A stretch of 64,000 nucleotides of DNA from Neorhodopirellula pilleata (GTDB taxonomy: Bacteria; Planctomycetota; Planctomycetia; Pirellulales; Pirellulaceae), in the NCBI RefSeq assembly GCF_007859915.1, contig NZ_SJPM01000003.1:319377-383376 (forward strand). Direction: 5' to 3'. Positions 19,436 through 27,523 of this stretch are shown piece after piece. The notes beneath the pieces were generated by a model. That model worked only from the letters and a program-made list of their open reading frames with translations. It was not told the DNA's origin and searched no databases. Each line of letters opens with the position of its first letter. Within the stretch, counting starts at the first letter, position 1. The position numbers and the translations under genes were made by a program.

Positions 19436-20926
19436 ATGATGAAATTCCCGCGATCCTCTGGCGTTTTGCTGCATATCACCAGCTTGCCGAGCGAAGGCGG
19501 GGTGGGGGACCTGGGCCCCGAAGCCTACCGGTTCGTCGATTTCCTGCACGCGGCCGGGCAAAAGATCTGGCAAATCCTGCCGCTCTCACCGCCTGCCGAA
19601 GGCAATTCGCCCTACAGCGCCTACTCCGCATTCGCGGGAAATCCGCTGATGATCAGCCTGGGGGGCCTCGTCCGCGACGGCCTGCTCAAGCAAACCCCCG
19701 AACTAACGGCCGGCGAGGCGGTCTCCGATCACGTCGACTTCGGGCTGGTCGCGGTGCGGAAAGAACAGGCATTCCGCCGCGCTTTTGAACATTTTCAAGG
19801 CAGCGTCTCAGGGCCGCTGTGTGACGATTTCGCCAAGTTTTGCGCCGCACAGGCGGACTGGTTGGTCGAGTTTTCTCGATTCGAAGCGATCATGCGCCAT
19901 CAAAACGAGACCGACTGGTCGAAATGGCCGGCCGGCTTGATCGCCCGACGCCCGGAAGTGCTGGCCGAATGGGACCAAATCCTCGGCGAAGAAATTGCCT
20001 ACTCGAAATTCAAGCAGTTCCTCTTCGATCGCCAGTGGAACGAGCTCAAAAACTACGCCAACGAGCGAAGCGTGCAAATTTGCGGTGACATGCCGATTTT
20101 TGTCGCTCACGAAAGCGCCGACGTTTGGGCCAATCAGGGGCTTTTTGCCGTCGGTGACGATGGGAAGCCGACGCTCGTCGCCGGGGTGCCGCCGGATTAC
20201 TTCAGCAAAACCGGGCAACTCTGGGGCAACCCGCAGTACGACTGGGAGGCACTCGAAGAAACCGACTACGACTGGTGGACGAAGCGATTCGGATCGGCCC
20301 TCCGCCAATTCGACCTGCTCCGCGTCGATCACTTCCGTGGGTTCGAGGCCTACTGGGAGATCCCCGCAACGGCCAAGACCGCGATCGGCGGAACCTGGAA
20401 AAAGGGGCCGATGAGCAAGCCCTTCGAGGCCGCTCGGAAAGTGCTCGGCGAGCTACCGTTCATCGCCGAAGACTTGGGGATGATCACCGAAGAGGTTCAC
20501 CAACTCCGGGCCGAATTAGGGTTTCCGGGAATGCGAGTGCTGCAGTTCGGGTTCGACACCACCGACGATGAATTCCATCGACCCAACACCTACCCCGAAG
20601 ACTCGGTGGCCTACACCGGAACGCATGACAACGACACCCTGGTCGGCTGGCTCCAAACTCGCAAGCCCACCTCGACGCCCGATCCGCTTAAGGCGTGGGT
20701 GAATGACAAGGAGCCGATTCATTGGCAATTGATCGATGCGGTTCTGCAATCTCGCAGTGATATGGCGATCGTGCCGATGCAAGATTTGCTCGGGCTGGGC
20801 AATTCCGCCCGCATGAACGTGCCCGGACAAGCCAAAGGCAACTGGACGTGGCGAATGCACGCGAGCGACCTGACCGACGCGGTCACGACGAAGCTTCGAA
20901 CGCTCACGCATGACGCCGGAAGGTAG
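19436..20926 (+). CDS. malQ: 4-alpha-glucanotransferase (amylomaltase, GH77)
   Basis: The enzyme moves alpha-1,4-glucan segments between maltodextrins in glycogen/maltodextrin metabolism. The N-terminal SSGVLLHITSLPSEGGVGDLG and WQILPLSPP are typical of the family. The three catalytic carboxylates are visible: nucleophile D298 in LLRVDHFRG, acid/base E345 in IAEDLG, and D398 in YTGTHDNDT. Their spacing matches Thermus amylomaltase (293/340/395). The 496-residue length is that of the short, single-domain bacterial enzymes. ATG at 19436 is followed immediately by a second ATG. The gene ends 8 bases before the end of the convergent regulator gene. Confidence 0.95.
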   Translation: MMKFPRSSGVLLHITSLPSEGGVGDLGPEAYRFVDFLHAAGQKIWQILPLSPPAEGNSPYSAYSAFAGNPLMISLGGLVRDGLLKQTPELTAGEAVSDHVDFGLVAVRKEQAFRRAFEHFQGSVSGPLCDDFAKFCAAQADWLVEFSRFEAIMRHQNETDWSKWPAGLIARRPEVLAEWDQILGEEIAYSKFKQFLFDRQWNELKNYANERSVQICGDMPIFVAHESADVWANQGLFAVGDDGKPTLVAGVPPDYFSKTGQLWGNPQYDWEALEETDYDWWTKRFGSALRQFDLLRVDHFRGFEAYWEIPATAKTAIGGTWKKGPMSKPFEAARKVLGELPFIAEDLGMITEEVHQLRAELGFPGMRVLQFGFDTTDDEFHRPNTYPEDSVAYTGTHDNDTLVGWLQTRKPTSTPDPLKAWVNDKEPIHWQLIDAVLQSRSDMAIVPMQDLLGLGNSARMNVPGQAKGNWTWRMHASDLTDAVTTKLRTLTHDAGR

Positions 20927-20934
20927 CCGCTCGG

Positions 20935-21633
20935 TCAACGCAAGTGGTTGGCAAAGAACCGCTGCCACTCTTCGAGATGCTCGCACATCGCTCGTCTCGC
21001 CGCGTCGGCATCACGCTCTCGCAATGCGTCCAGGATCGCTTGGTGTTCCTGGGCCGCTTGCTGCAGAATGCCGGCATCGGTGTGAGAACGGTTGAACACC
21101 CGGTTCATCATTCGGTAGCGAACGATGTCGGCGGCCAGTCGGGGACTGCCGGCGGCGCTGGCGATGGCGGAATGGAACTCGTCATCGAGCTTGACCCAAA
21201 CGCTGATCGAGGCCGCCGTTGGTTGGCTTTGGCGAAAATCATCGAGCGAGGCGCTCAGGCGTTGTATCGTGGGGCGATCGATGCGATCGGCTGCTTTTGC
21301 GGCGGCCTCGCTCTCGAGGATTCGCCGCATTTCGTAAATATCGCGAACGTCTTCCGGGCCGAATGAAACCACAACGGGCCTCCGGTTGGCGGCTTGGACG
21401 ACTAAGCCGTCCTTGACCAATTGCTTGACGGCTTCATGGATCGGCGTGCGGCTGACGCTGAGGAGCCGCGCCAGTTCCACTTCGCTGACCGTCTGGCCGG
21501 GCTCCAGCTTTCCGCGAACGATCATTTCGACAAGCGATTCATAAACCTGTTCACTCAGTCGGGTGCCGACGTCGGGTTGGGCTTTACCGTTTGTTTTTGA
21601 TGGTTTCGCGGCGGCTATTCGGTTCACGGCCAT
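20935..21633 (-). CDS. GntR family transcriptional regulator, FadR/FCD subfamily
   Basis: A 232-residue DNA-binding regulator. A winged helix-turn-helix covers about residues 25-92 (GQTVSEVELARLLSVSRTPIHEAVKQL). The C-terminal all-helical FCD domain carries the usual metal/ligand residues: DEFH, then EHQAI, then CEHLEEW. Such proteins are usually repressors released by an acid metabolite. The gene is divergent from the PdxA2-like/kinase operon, and two perfect CTGCATGCAG palindromes lie in the intergenic region, so control of that operon and perhaps of itself is inferred. A four-carbon sugar acid or its phosphate is a reasonable effector guess. Confidence 0.9.
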   Translation of the reverse strand: MAVNRIAAAKPSKTNGKAQPDVGTRLSEQVYESLVEMIVRGKLEPGQTVSEVELARLLSVSRTPIHEAVKQLVKDGLVVQAANRRPVVVSFGPEDVRDIYEMRRILESEAAAKAADRIDRPTIQRLSASLDDFRQSQPTAASISVWVKLDDEFHSAIASAAGSPRLAADIVRYRMMNRVFNRSHTDAGILQQAAQEHQAILDALRERDADAARRAMCEHLEEWQRFFANHLR

Positions 21634-21702
21634 CCATTTCTCTTCGGTACGAGTGGTTTTCTACTACGAAGGCCTTCGCCAAACAGCCAGTATTGTAGCA
21701 TT

Positions 21703-21712
21703 CTGCATGCAG
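21703..21712. promoter_or_regulatory. probable GntR operator, site 1
   Basis: This is the perfect 10-base palindrome CTGCATGCAG, just upstream of the -35 hexamer TTGACA. An identical copy lies 39 bases further on. Identity, symmetry and position beside a divergent GntR gene support an operator. Binding is not shown. Confidence 0.65.
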
Positions 21713-21714
21713 GA

Positions 21715-21743
21715 TTGACAGTGCTGCGTGGACTGCGTAAACT
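21715..21743 (+). promoter_or_regulatory. sigma-70-like promoter of the pdxA2-kinase operon
   Basis: TTGACA (21715-21720) is a perfect -35. A 17-base spacer precedes TAAACT (21738-21743), a 4/6 match to the -10 consensus. Operator 2 begins at the last two bases of the -10, the classic placement for repression. Transcription would start near 21750, so translation starts at TTG 21715 are impossible from this promoter. Confidence 0.7.
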
Positions 21744-21751
21744 GCATGCAG
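21742..21751. promoter_or_regulatory. probable GntR operator, site 2
   Basis: The second perfect CTGCATGCAG overlaps the -10 element and the likely transcription start. With site 1 it brackets the promoter, so a bound repressor would block polymerase. Confidence 0.65.
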
Positions 21752-21789
21752 AATTCAAAAAACGCGTGCAATGTCTTCGGAGCCGAGCG

Positions 21790-22869
21790 GTGTCCTCTCC
21801 ATCCATCCTCGCCGTCACCATGGGAGACCCCGCCGGGGTCGGGCCGGAGGTCTGTTTGAAGGCAGCTCGACTTTGCCGAGGCACAGAAGGATTGGTCCTA
21901 TTCGGTGACGCGGATGTATTTTCTCAGCTTGCCCGTCAGGCTGAGTTGCCGCTGCCCGAAGTGGCGAACTCGCTCGGCGACGCGGTGGCGATCGCTCGTG
22001 ATGTGGGAGTCGCGGTGTATCACATCGAATCGCTCGGCGGCCGCTGGGAACCGGGACGTGTCTCGGCCCTGACCGGCGAAGCGTCGTATCGCTATATCAC
22101 CGCTGCGATCGACGCGGCACTGGCCGGTCAAGTCGACGGCGTCGTGACCGGACCGATTCACAAAGAGGCTCTGCGTCTTTCAGGCGTCCCGTACCCGGGA
22201 CACACCGAAATCTTTGAGGCTCTGACGAAATCATCGCGGGCCTGCATGATGCTGACGTCCGACGCGCTGACGTGCTCGTTCGTGACCACACACGTGGGGC
22301 TGTGCGAAGTCCCCGGATTGATTTCGACCGAGCGGGTTCTCGACGTGATCGAGTTGACCGACGAAGCGGTCCGCAATATTCACGGACGAGCTTCGCGGTT
22401 GGTCGTTTGTGGATTGAACCCCCATGCCGGCGAGGGCGGGTTGTTCGGCGATCGCGAGGAGGAGCGATTGATCATCCCGGCGATCGAATCGGCCCGTGCC
22501 CGCGGCATGAAAATCGACGGCCCGTTGCCACCCGATACCGCATTCTTGCCCGCACGAAGAGAACGGACCGATGCGTTTATCTGCATGTACCACGACCAAG
22601 GGCACATCCCCTTGAAAGCACTTAGTTTTGAAACCGCAGTCAACACGACCTTGGGGCTGCCGATCGTCCGCACGAGTGTCGACCACGGCACGGCATTGGA
22701 CATCGCATGGAAAGATTTCAATGCCGATCCAACGAGCATGCTTCAGGCGATTGCTTTAGCAAGCAAGTTCGTCCCCCGTGGTGGCGACTTTCAGTCGCCA
22801 ATCGCAAACAACCCGCTCATCAAACTGGCGCCTGAAAGTCGCCACCACGGGGAGGAGCTTCACTCATGA
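21790..22869 (+). CDS. PdxA2-like 4-phosphate dehydrogenase (four-carbon sugar acid pathway)
   Basis: A member of the PdxA family. Next to a DUF1537 kinase and a GntR regulator it fits PdxA2, which oxidises D-threonate/D-erythronate 4-phosphate to a product that decarboxylates to dihydroxyacetone phosphate, rather than vitamin B6 synthesis. Hallmarks are ILAVTMGDPAGVGPEVCL, GVVTGPIHKEAL, PGHTEIFEALT, GLNPHAGEGGLFG and FICMYHDQGHIPLK, with the metal-binding histidines. The start chosen is GTG at 21790 with GGAG upstream; earlier starts (21715, 21766) overlap or crowd the promoter. The last ~30 codons come from a palindromic element (22772-22861). The stop overlaps the next start as ATGA. Confidence 0.85.
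   Translation: MSSPSILAVTMGDPAGVGPEVCLKAARLCRGTEGLVLFGDADVFSQLARQAELPLPEVANSLGDAVAIARDVGVAVYHIESLGGRWEPGRVSALTGEASYRYITAAIDAALAGQVDGVVTGPIHKEALRLSGVPYPGHTEIFEALTKSSRACMMLTSDALTCSFVTTHVGLCEVPGLISTERVLDVIELTDEAVRNIHGRASRLVVCGLNPHAGEGGLFGDREEERLIIPAIESARARGMKIDGPLPPDTAFLPARRERTDAFICMYHDQGHIPLKALSFETAVNTTLGLPIVRTSVDHGTALDIAWKDFNADPTSMLQAIALASKFVPRGGDFQSPIANNPLIKLAPESRHHGEELHS
22772..22861. repeat. palindromic element forming the pdxA2 3' end
   Basis: CCCCGTGGTGGCGACTTTCA and its exact complement TGAAAGTCGCCACCACGGGG face each other across about 45 bases. The element is translated in frame as the last residues of the dehydrogenase (GGDFQSPIANNPLIKLAPES). It sits directly before the kinase start and could fold at the junction of the two genes. 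Confidence 0.8.
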
Positions 22870-25800
22870 AGATCATCGTCATCGCGGATGACTTGACAGG
22901 CGCGGCGGAAGTGGCGGGGGCAGCACTGCGTTTCGGCCTTTCAGCGGAGGTCCAGGTCGGGCAGATTTGCGATTCATCGGCTGAGGTGATCGTGGTCGAC
23001 GCGGACAGTCGTTCTTTGGATCCGGCCACTGCCATAGCGAGGGTCTTCGAGCTGACGGTGCAGGCACTGGCACTTCGTCCGGACGTGTTGTTCAAGAAGG
23101 TCGACTCGTTGTTGCGTGGTCCCGTGGCAGCGGAGATCGCGGCAGTGCGTGCTGCGGGCGGATTCCAGCGTTGTTTGTTGGCGTGCGGCAATCCTCGCAA
23201 GCAACGAACCGTTGTCGGTGGCAAGATCTTCGTTGATCGCGTCCCCTTGCATGAAACAAGTTTCGCACAAGATCCCGAGCACCCTTGCACGACCAACGAC
23301 GTCGCCGAGCTGTTGTTGAATCCGACGGCGATCCGCATCGGCGATGTGGAGTCTAGTGGTGATTTGCTAGTCCATGCCCGCCATTGGCATTCTCGACGAT
23401 GGACGTCTTTGGCCGCCGGCGGAGCTGAGTTCTTCGAGGCCGTGCTGGCGGTCTGTTTGAAAGCGGCGGAGCCGAGTTGGGAAGCGAGTTGGTTCGAAGC
23501 GGGCCGGCTTGATGTGATCGAGGATATGCCTCTGGTTGTTGATGGCGAGGTGCTGTTGATTAGCGGTTCGAGTATGGCAAAGTGCGACGGCTGGCCGTTG
23601 GTGTCGTATCAAGGTTCGCAAGCATCCAGCTCGCTCGCCGGCGATGTCTGTCGCCTGTTGCATCGTCACGGCCGCGCCGCGATCCGAGCGGCAGACATCG
23701 CCGTCGGATCACCTGAGTCGCGGATCAATATACTCACCGAAATTGCCTCCGACGTGCTCGCCCATTGCCGCCCTTCACAAGTTTGGATCGAAGGGGGACG
23801 GACGGCATCGAAGCTGATCCGTGAACTTGGTTACCAACGAATGGTCGCGGTCGCCAACGCGGGCGATGGGATCGTGGCACTGCGATCGATTGACGAAAAC
23901 TCACCCTTGTATGTGATCAAGCCGGGTAGCTATCCGTGGGTGCCTCCGGCTTCATCTGCGATCGATGAGTCTGCCATCCATGAGACAGAGGGACAGTCTT
24001 CGCGGGTTGGCGTTTCACTTGGCAATGCATCGGGAAATACTTTGGTCAAATATATGGTGTTGCTGAGCATGGTGATCGGCGCGTCGAAAACTATTGCGGC
24101 TGAGGCACAAGATTTCGCCGCGATCGCCAGCATTTTGAGCGAGCAATGCATCGATTGTCACAATGCCGAAACGCGGGAAGGCACCGTCGATCTTTCTCGG
24201 TTCAATTCAGTCGAGGACATCGACCGAGACCGTTCATTATGGAAGACGCTGTTTGACGTCGTGGAAGCCCAGCAGATGCCGCTTCCGGACTCCGGGTATG
24301 AACTCAATGACCAGCAGCGGGAAAGTCTCCTTTCCTTCTCCCGTCAAATGCTCTCGCGACCTGATCCTAATCTCAAGGCGATCGATCCCGGTAAACCGAT
24401 CCTGCGCCGGTTGACGCGGTTGGAATACAACAATACGGTCCGTGACCTGTTCGGTTTGGATTATGACATCTTCATGTTCCCCGAACGCTTACCCATCGCC
24501 GACAAGGACTATTTCCAACATGGCACGGTGGTCCCCACCGTGAAAGAATCCAATCACGTTGGCGACCAACGTGCCACGTTCGCGACCGTCGTGGAAACGT
24601 CCATGCGGGAATACGGGCAAAAGTACGACGTTCTGCTTCCGCAATTGGGACTGCCAGCGGACAACCGTGCCGAGCATGGATTCGCCAATCGCGGCGATGC
24701 ACTGAACTTCTCGCCGTTGTTGTTTGAGAAGTATCTCGAGATGGCGGCCGCGATCGTCTCGAGCGATCGGCTACTCGCAGATAGTGGTGTCCTTCAAGAT
24801 TTGCTGGGCATCGAGCCACCAACTCCCAAACCTGTCGCCAATCGTGGCACGGTGGTCCCCACCGTGAGCAAGCAATCGGACCATGACCACGGCGGGGACC
24901 ACCGTGCCACGTTGCAGGCTCGGATAGATGGCTTCCTCAACCGCGCCCATCGTCGACAGATAACCGACACTGAACTGCAAACAGCGGTGCAATTCGTCGA
25001 GTCGCAAATCAACTCCGGCCAAACAGAAACGCCGGCCCTTCAACGAATGGTTCAAGCCGTTTTGTCATCGCCCGAGTTCTTGTTCCTGTCCGAACCGATC
25101 ATCGAATCCGCAGGCCCCGTTCGTAAACTCGGGCCTTACGAACTAGCCAATCGTTTGAGCTATTTCCTATGGTCATCGATGCCGGATAAAGAACTGTTGT
25201 CCGTCGCGAAGTCGGGCTCGATACTAGATGCCGAAGTTTTGCGAACCCAAGTTCATCGAATGCTGGCGGAACGTTCGCATTCGCGAGAATTGTCAGAATC
25301 GTTCGCCGTCCAATGGTTGCGTTTGGATCAACTTTACAGTTCCAAACCCGATCGCAAGCTGTTCAAGAAATTTTATTCTGGGCCCCAAGGCAAATCGACG
25401 TTACACGGTCCGATGATGATCGAAGCGTTGTTGTTGTTTGAAACCGTGCTGGCCGAAGATCGCTCGATCTTGGATCTATACGATCCCGATTTCACGTGGC
25501 TCAATCAGCAACTCGCCAAACTCTATGGCTTGGAAGACTCGTATCGGGCGACGCGAGCGACCGCTTCCGCCAGAGGTTTGATTGCAGACACTTTAGACGA
25601 TCGGACCGTCAGCAAAACTTGGATTCGAACGCCGCTTCCCGACCGCACGCGGGGCGGCGTGATGACGATGGCCGGTCCGTTGACGCTGACATCGCTGCCG
25701 TTTCGTACCAGTCCGATCAAACGCGGCGCGTGGTTGCTCGAAACCGTATTCAATCGGCCGCCGAGCGAACCCAAGGTGGCGTTCGTGTTGGAAGAAGCGG

Positions 25801-26237
25801 TCAGCGAAGAAAGCGACGGTCCACAAATTCAAACCGTGCGTCAACTGTTCGAGAAACATCGCAGCGATCCGAATTGCAATTCCTGCCACAGTCGCATCGA
25901 TCCGCCGGGTTTCTCGCTTGAAGTCTTCGACGCGATGGGCGAACTGCGGACACACGACGGAGAACAACCCGTCGACGCCAGCGGAACGTGGAACGATCAC
26001 GATTTTGCCAGTCCCGCCGAATTCAAAGATGCGATCCGCGCCGGCGAACAAGAGTTGGTCCGAGGATTCGTCGAACACATGCTCAGCTATGCACTCGGTC
26101 GTCAACTGGAACACTTCGACATGCAGGCCGTTGACCAGATTGTCGCCGACACGTCGCGAGACGGCTATCGAATGTCCGACATCATTGAAGCCACCGTGCT
26201 TTCGTATCCCTTCCAGCACGTCAGGAACCAGCCATGA
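22866..26237 (+). CDS. fusion: DUF1537 four-carbon acid sugar kinase + DUF1592-type secreted cytochrome
   Basis: A single uninterrupted frame of 1,123 codons joins two families normally found apart. Residues 1 to about 365 are a DUF1537 sugar-acid kinase: IVIADDLTGAAEVAG, FKKVDSLLRGPVAAE and GGRTASKLIRELG. From residue 397 (ATG at 24054) comes a signal-peptide-like run, MVLLSMVIGASKTIAAEA, then a c-type heme motif CIDCH (428-432). Planctomycete DUF1587, DUF1595, DUF1592, DUF1588 and DUF1585-like regions follow, with a second heme motif CNSCH (1004-1008). Two palindromic elements are translated inside (about residues 552-572 and 660-682). Kinase and cytochrome belong in different compartments, so a lost stop codon, internal initiation at 24054 or a sequence error are alternatives. 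ATGA overlaps join both neighbours. Confidence 0.8.
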   Translation: MKIIVIADDLTGAAEVAGAALRFGLSAEVQVGQICDSSAEVIVVDADSRSLDPATAIARVFELTVQALALRPDVLFKKVDSLLRGPVAAEIAAVRAAGGFQRCLLACGNPRKQRTVVGGKIFVDRVPLHETSFAQDPEHPCTTNDVAELLLNPTAIRIGDVESSGDLLVHARHWHSRRWTSLAAGGAEFFEAVLAVCLKAAEPSWEASWFEAGRLDVIEDMPLVVDGEVLLISGSSMAKCDGWPLVSYQGSQASSSLAGDVCRLLHRHGRAAIRAADIAVGSPESRINILTEIASDVLAHCRPSQVWIEGGRTASKLIRELGYQRMVAVANAGDGIVALRSIDENSPLYVIKPGSYPWVPPASSAIDESAIHETEGQSSRVGVSLGNASGNTLVKYMVLLSMVIGASKTIAAEAQDFAAIASILSEQCIDCHNAETREGTVDLSRFNSVEDIDRDRSLWKTLFDVVEAQQMPLPDSGYELNDQQRESLLSFSRQMLSRPDPNLKAIDPGKPILRRLTRLEYNNTVRDLFGLDYDIFMFPERLPIADKDYFQHGTVVPTVKESNHVGDQRATFATVVETSMREYGQKYDVLLPQLGLPADNRAEHGFANRGDALNFSPLLFEKYLEMAAAIVSSDRLLADSGVLQDLLGIEPPTPKPVANRGTVVPTVSKQSDHDHGGDHRATLQARIDGFLNRAHRRQITDTELQTAVQFVESQINSGQTETPALQRMVQAVLSSPEFLFLSEPIIESAGPVRKLGPYELANRLSYFLWSSMPDKELLSVAKSGSILDAEVLRTQVHRMLAERSHSRELSESFAVQWLRLDQLYSSKPDRKLFKKFYSGPQGKSTLHGPMMIEALLLFETVLAEDRSILDLYDPDFTWLNQQLAKLYGLEDSYRATRATASARGLIADTLDDRTVSKTWIRTPLPDRTRGGVMTMAGPLTLTSLPFRTSPIKRGAWLLETVFNRPPSEPKVAFVLEEAVSEESDGPQIQTVRQLFEKHRSDPNCNSCHSRIDPPGFSLEVFDAMGELRTHDGEQPVDASGTWNDHDFASPAEFKDAIRAGEQELVRGFVEHMLSYALGRQLEHFDMQAVDQIVADTSRDGYRMSDIIEATVLSYPFQHVRNQP
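24519..24579. repeat. in-frame palindromic element 1 in the DUF1592 region
   Basis: GGCACGGTGGTCCCCACCGT faces CGTTGGCGACCAACGTGCCA. It is translated as HGTVVPTVKESNHVGDQRAT. This copy is degenerate in its right arm. It sits between the DUF1587-like region and the next domain, with the frame preserved. Confidence 0.8.
24843..24911. repeat. in-frame palindromic element 2 in the DUF1592 region
   Basis: CGTGGCACGGTGGTCCCCAC and its complement flank a short loop. The translation contains GTVVPTVSKQSDHDHGGDHR. Each arm (CACGGTGG-TCC-CCACCGTG) is also self-complementary, so local hairpins can form. Same family as 24519-24579, 27530-27595 and 10439-10570. Confidence 0.85.
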
Positions 26238-27523
26238 ATCAACGCCACATGAATTGCAACGTCGGATTGCCTCGGCGACATTTCCTTCGTTCGGCCGCCG
26301 GTGGCGCGTTGGCCTTGCCGTGGCTGGAGTCGCTGGCCCAGGGTTCCGAATCCGGCGAGAAATTCCCACAACGTTACGCGTTCATCTACACGCCCAACGG
26401 TTACAACCAAGATACCTTTTTGCCATCGAGCGAAGGCGATTCGTGGGAACTCGCCCCGGCGCTGACGCCGCTCGAGTCCGTGCGTGACCAAGTTTCACTG
26501 CTCTCGGGGCTTGATCGCGAGTTTGTTCCCGGCACCGGCGTTCATGCCCAGTGCGGTTCGTGTTGGCTGACCAGTTCGGCCCCGCAAGAAACGCTCGACG
26601 GCGGCTTCCCGACCAACGCCACGCTCGATCAATTGCTCGCCCGGCAACTCGGCAGTGACACGCCGTTGCCTTCGTTGGAATTGAGCTGCAACGATTTCAC
26701 GAACCGCAAAGAAACCAAATACTTCGAGTGCATCTCATGGTACGGACCTGGACACGCCGCGCAAACCGAGAAGAATCCGCGCACGGCGTTCAATCGGTTG
26801 TTCGGTCGACCCGACGGGAATGTGCTCAACCAAAGTGTGCTCGACAGCGTCCAACGTTCGGCGACCCGCTTGGCAAACCGCCTTTCGTCGGCGGATCGAA
26901 TGAAGCTGGACGAATACCTCGAAAGTGTCCGGCGAACCGAACGACGAATCCAAGCGGCCGAGCGAGCCGCCGCGAGGATCACCGAACCACCGTTCCCGGA
27001 GCCCGCCGGGATTCCCGAGCGTCGGGACGAGTACTTGCGTTTGATGGGGGATCTGATCGTTCATGCGTTTCGTTTGGACCTGACCCGAGTCGCCACATTG
27101 ATCGTCGATCCTGAGCGTTGGGATAGTCCACGAATGTTTGATGGCGTGTTCGACTCGCCACAAAACCATCACGTGTTGACGCACACCAAAGGCGACGAGG
27201 CCAAAGCCAAGATCACCGAGATCGATCGTTTTCACGTCGAGCTATACGCCTACGTTGTCAAACAGCTAGCAAACATTCCTGAAGGCAACGGGATGTTGTT
27301 GGACCATTGTTGCATCGTGATGGGCAGCGGCATCAGCGACGGTGACAAACATAACTATGCCGATTTGCAGGTCTTGTTGGCCGGCGGTTTGGTCAGTCAC
27401 ATCGGATTCAAACAGTATGCCGGACGTCGACCGCTGGCGGATCTTTGGTTGACATTGGCTCAGCGTGCAAACGTCAACATCGAACGATTCGCCGACAGTA
27501 CAGGAGCGATCACCGATGTTTAA
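26234..27523 (+). CDS. DUF1552 family exported protein
   Basis: A 429-residue protein of DUF1552, commonly encoded after a DUF1592-type cytochrome in planctomycetes. Biochemical function is unknown. The N-terminus has a twin-arginine signal, LPRRHFLRSAAGGALALPW (RR at 14-15), pointing to Tat export of a folded protein. Family-typical stretches include FIYTPNGYN, SLLSGLDRE and CCIVMGSGISDGDKHNYADL. The ATG overlaps the previous stop (ATGA), so the two are translationally coupled and probably act together on the outside of the cytoplasmic membrane. The stop is followed seven bases later by a perfect palindromic element. Confidence 0.88.
   Translation: MNQRHMNCNVGLPRRHFLRSAAGGALALPWLESLAQGSESGEKFPQRYAFIYTPNGYNQDTFLPSSEGDSWELAPALTPLESVRDQVSLLSGLDREFVPGTGVHAQCGSCWLTSSAPQETLDGGFPTNATLDQLLARQLGSDTPLPSLELSCNDFTNRKETKYFECISWYGPGHAAQTEKNPRTAFNRLFGRPDGNVLNQSVLDSVQRSATRLANRLSSADRMKLDEYLESVRRTERRIQAAERAAARITEPPFPEPAGIPERRDEYLRLMGDLIVHAFRLDLTRVATLIVDPERWDSPRMFDGVFDSPQNHHVLTHTKGDEAKAKITEIDRFHVELYAYVVKQLANIPEGNGMLLDHCCIVMGSGISDGDKHNYADLQVLLAGGLVSHIGFKQYAGRRPLADLWLTLAQRANVNIERFADSTGAITDV

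Noticed and set aside
21715..21789. TTG start at 21715 for the PdxA2-like gene
   Set aside because: The TTG is the -35 hexamer TTGACA itself; the likely transcript begins near 21750, so GTG 21790 is preferred.
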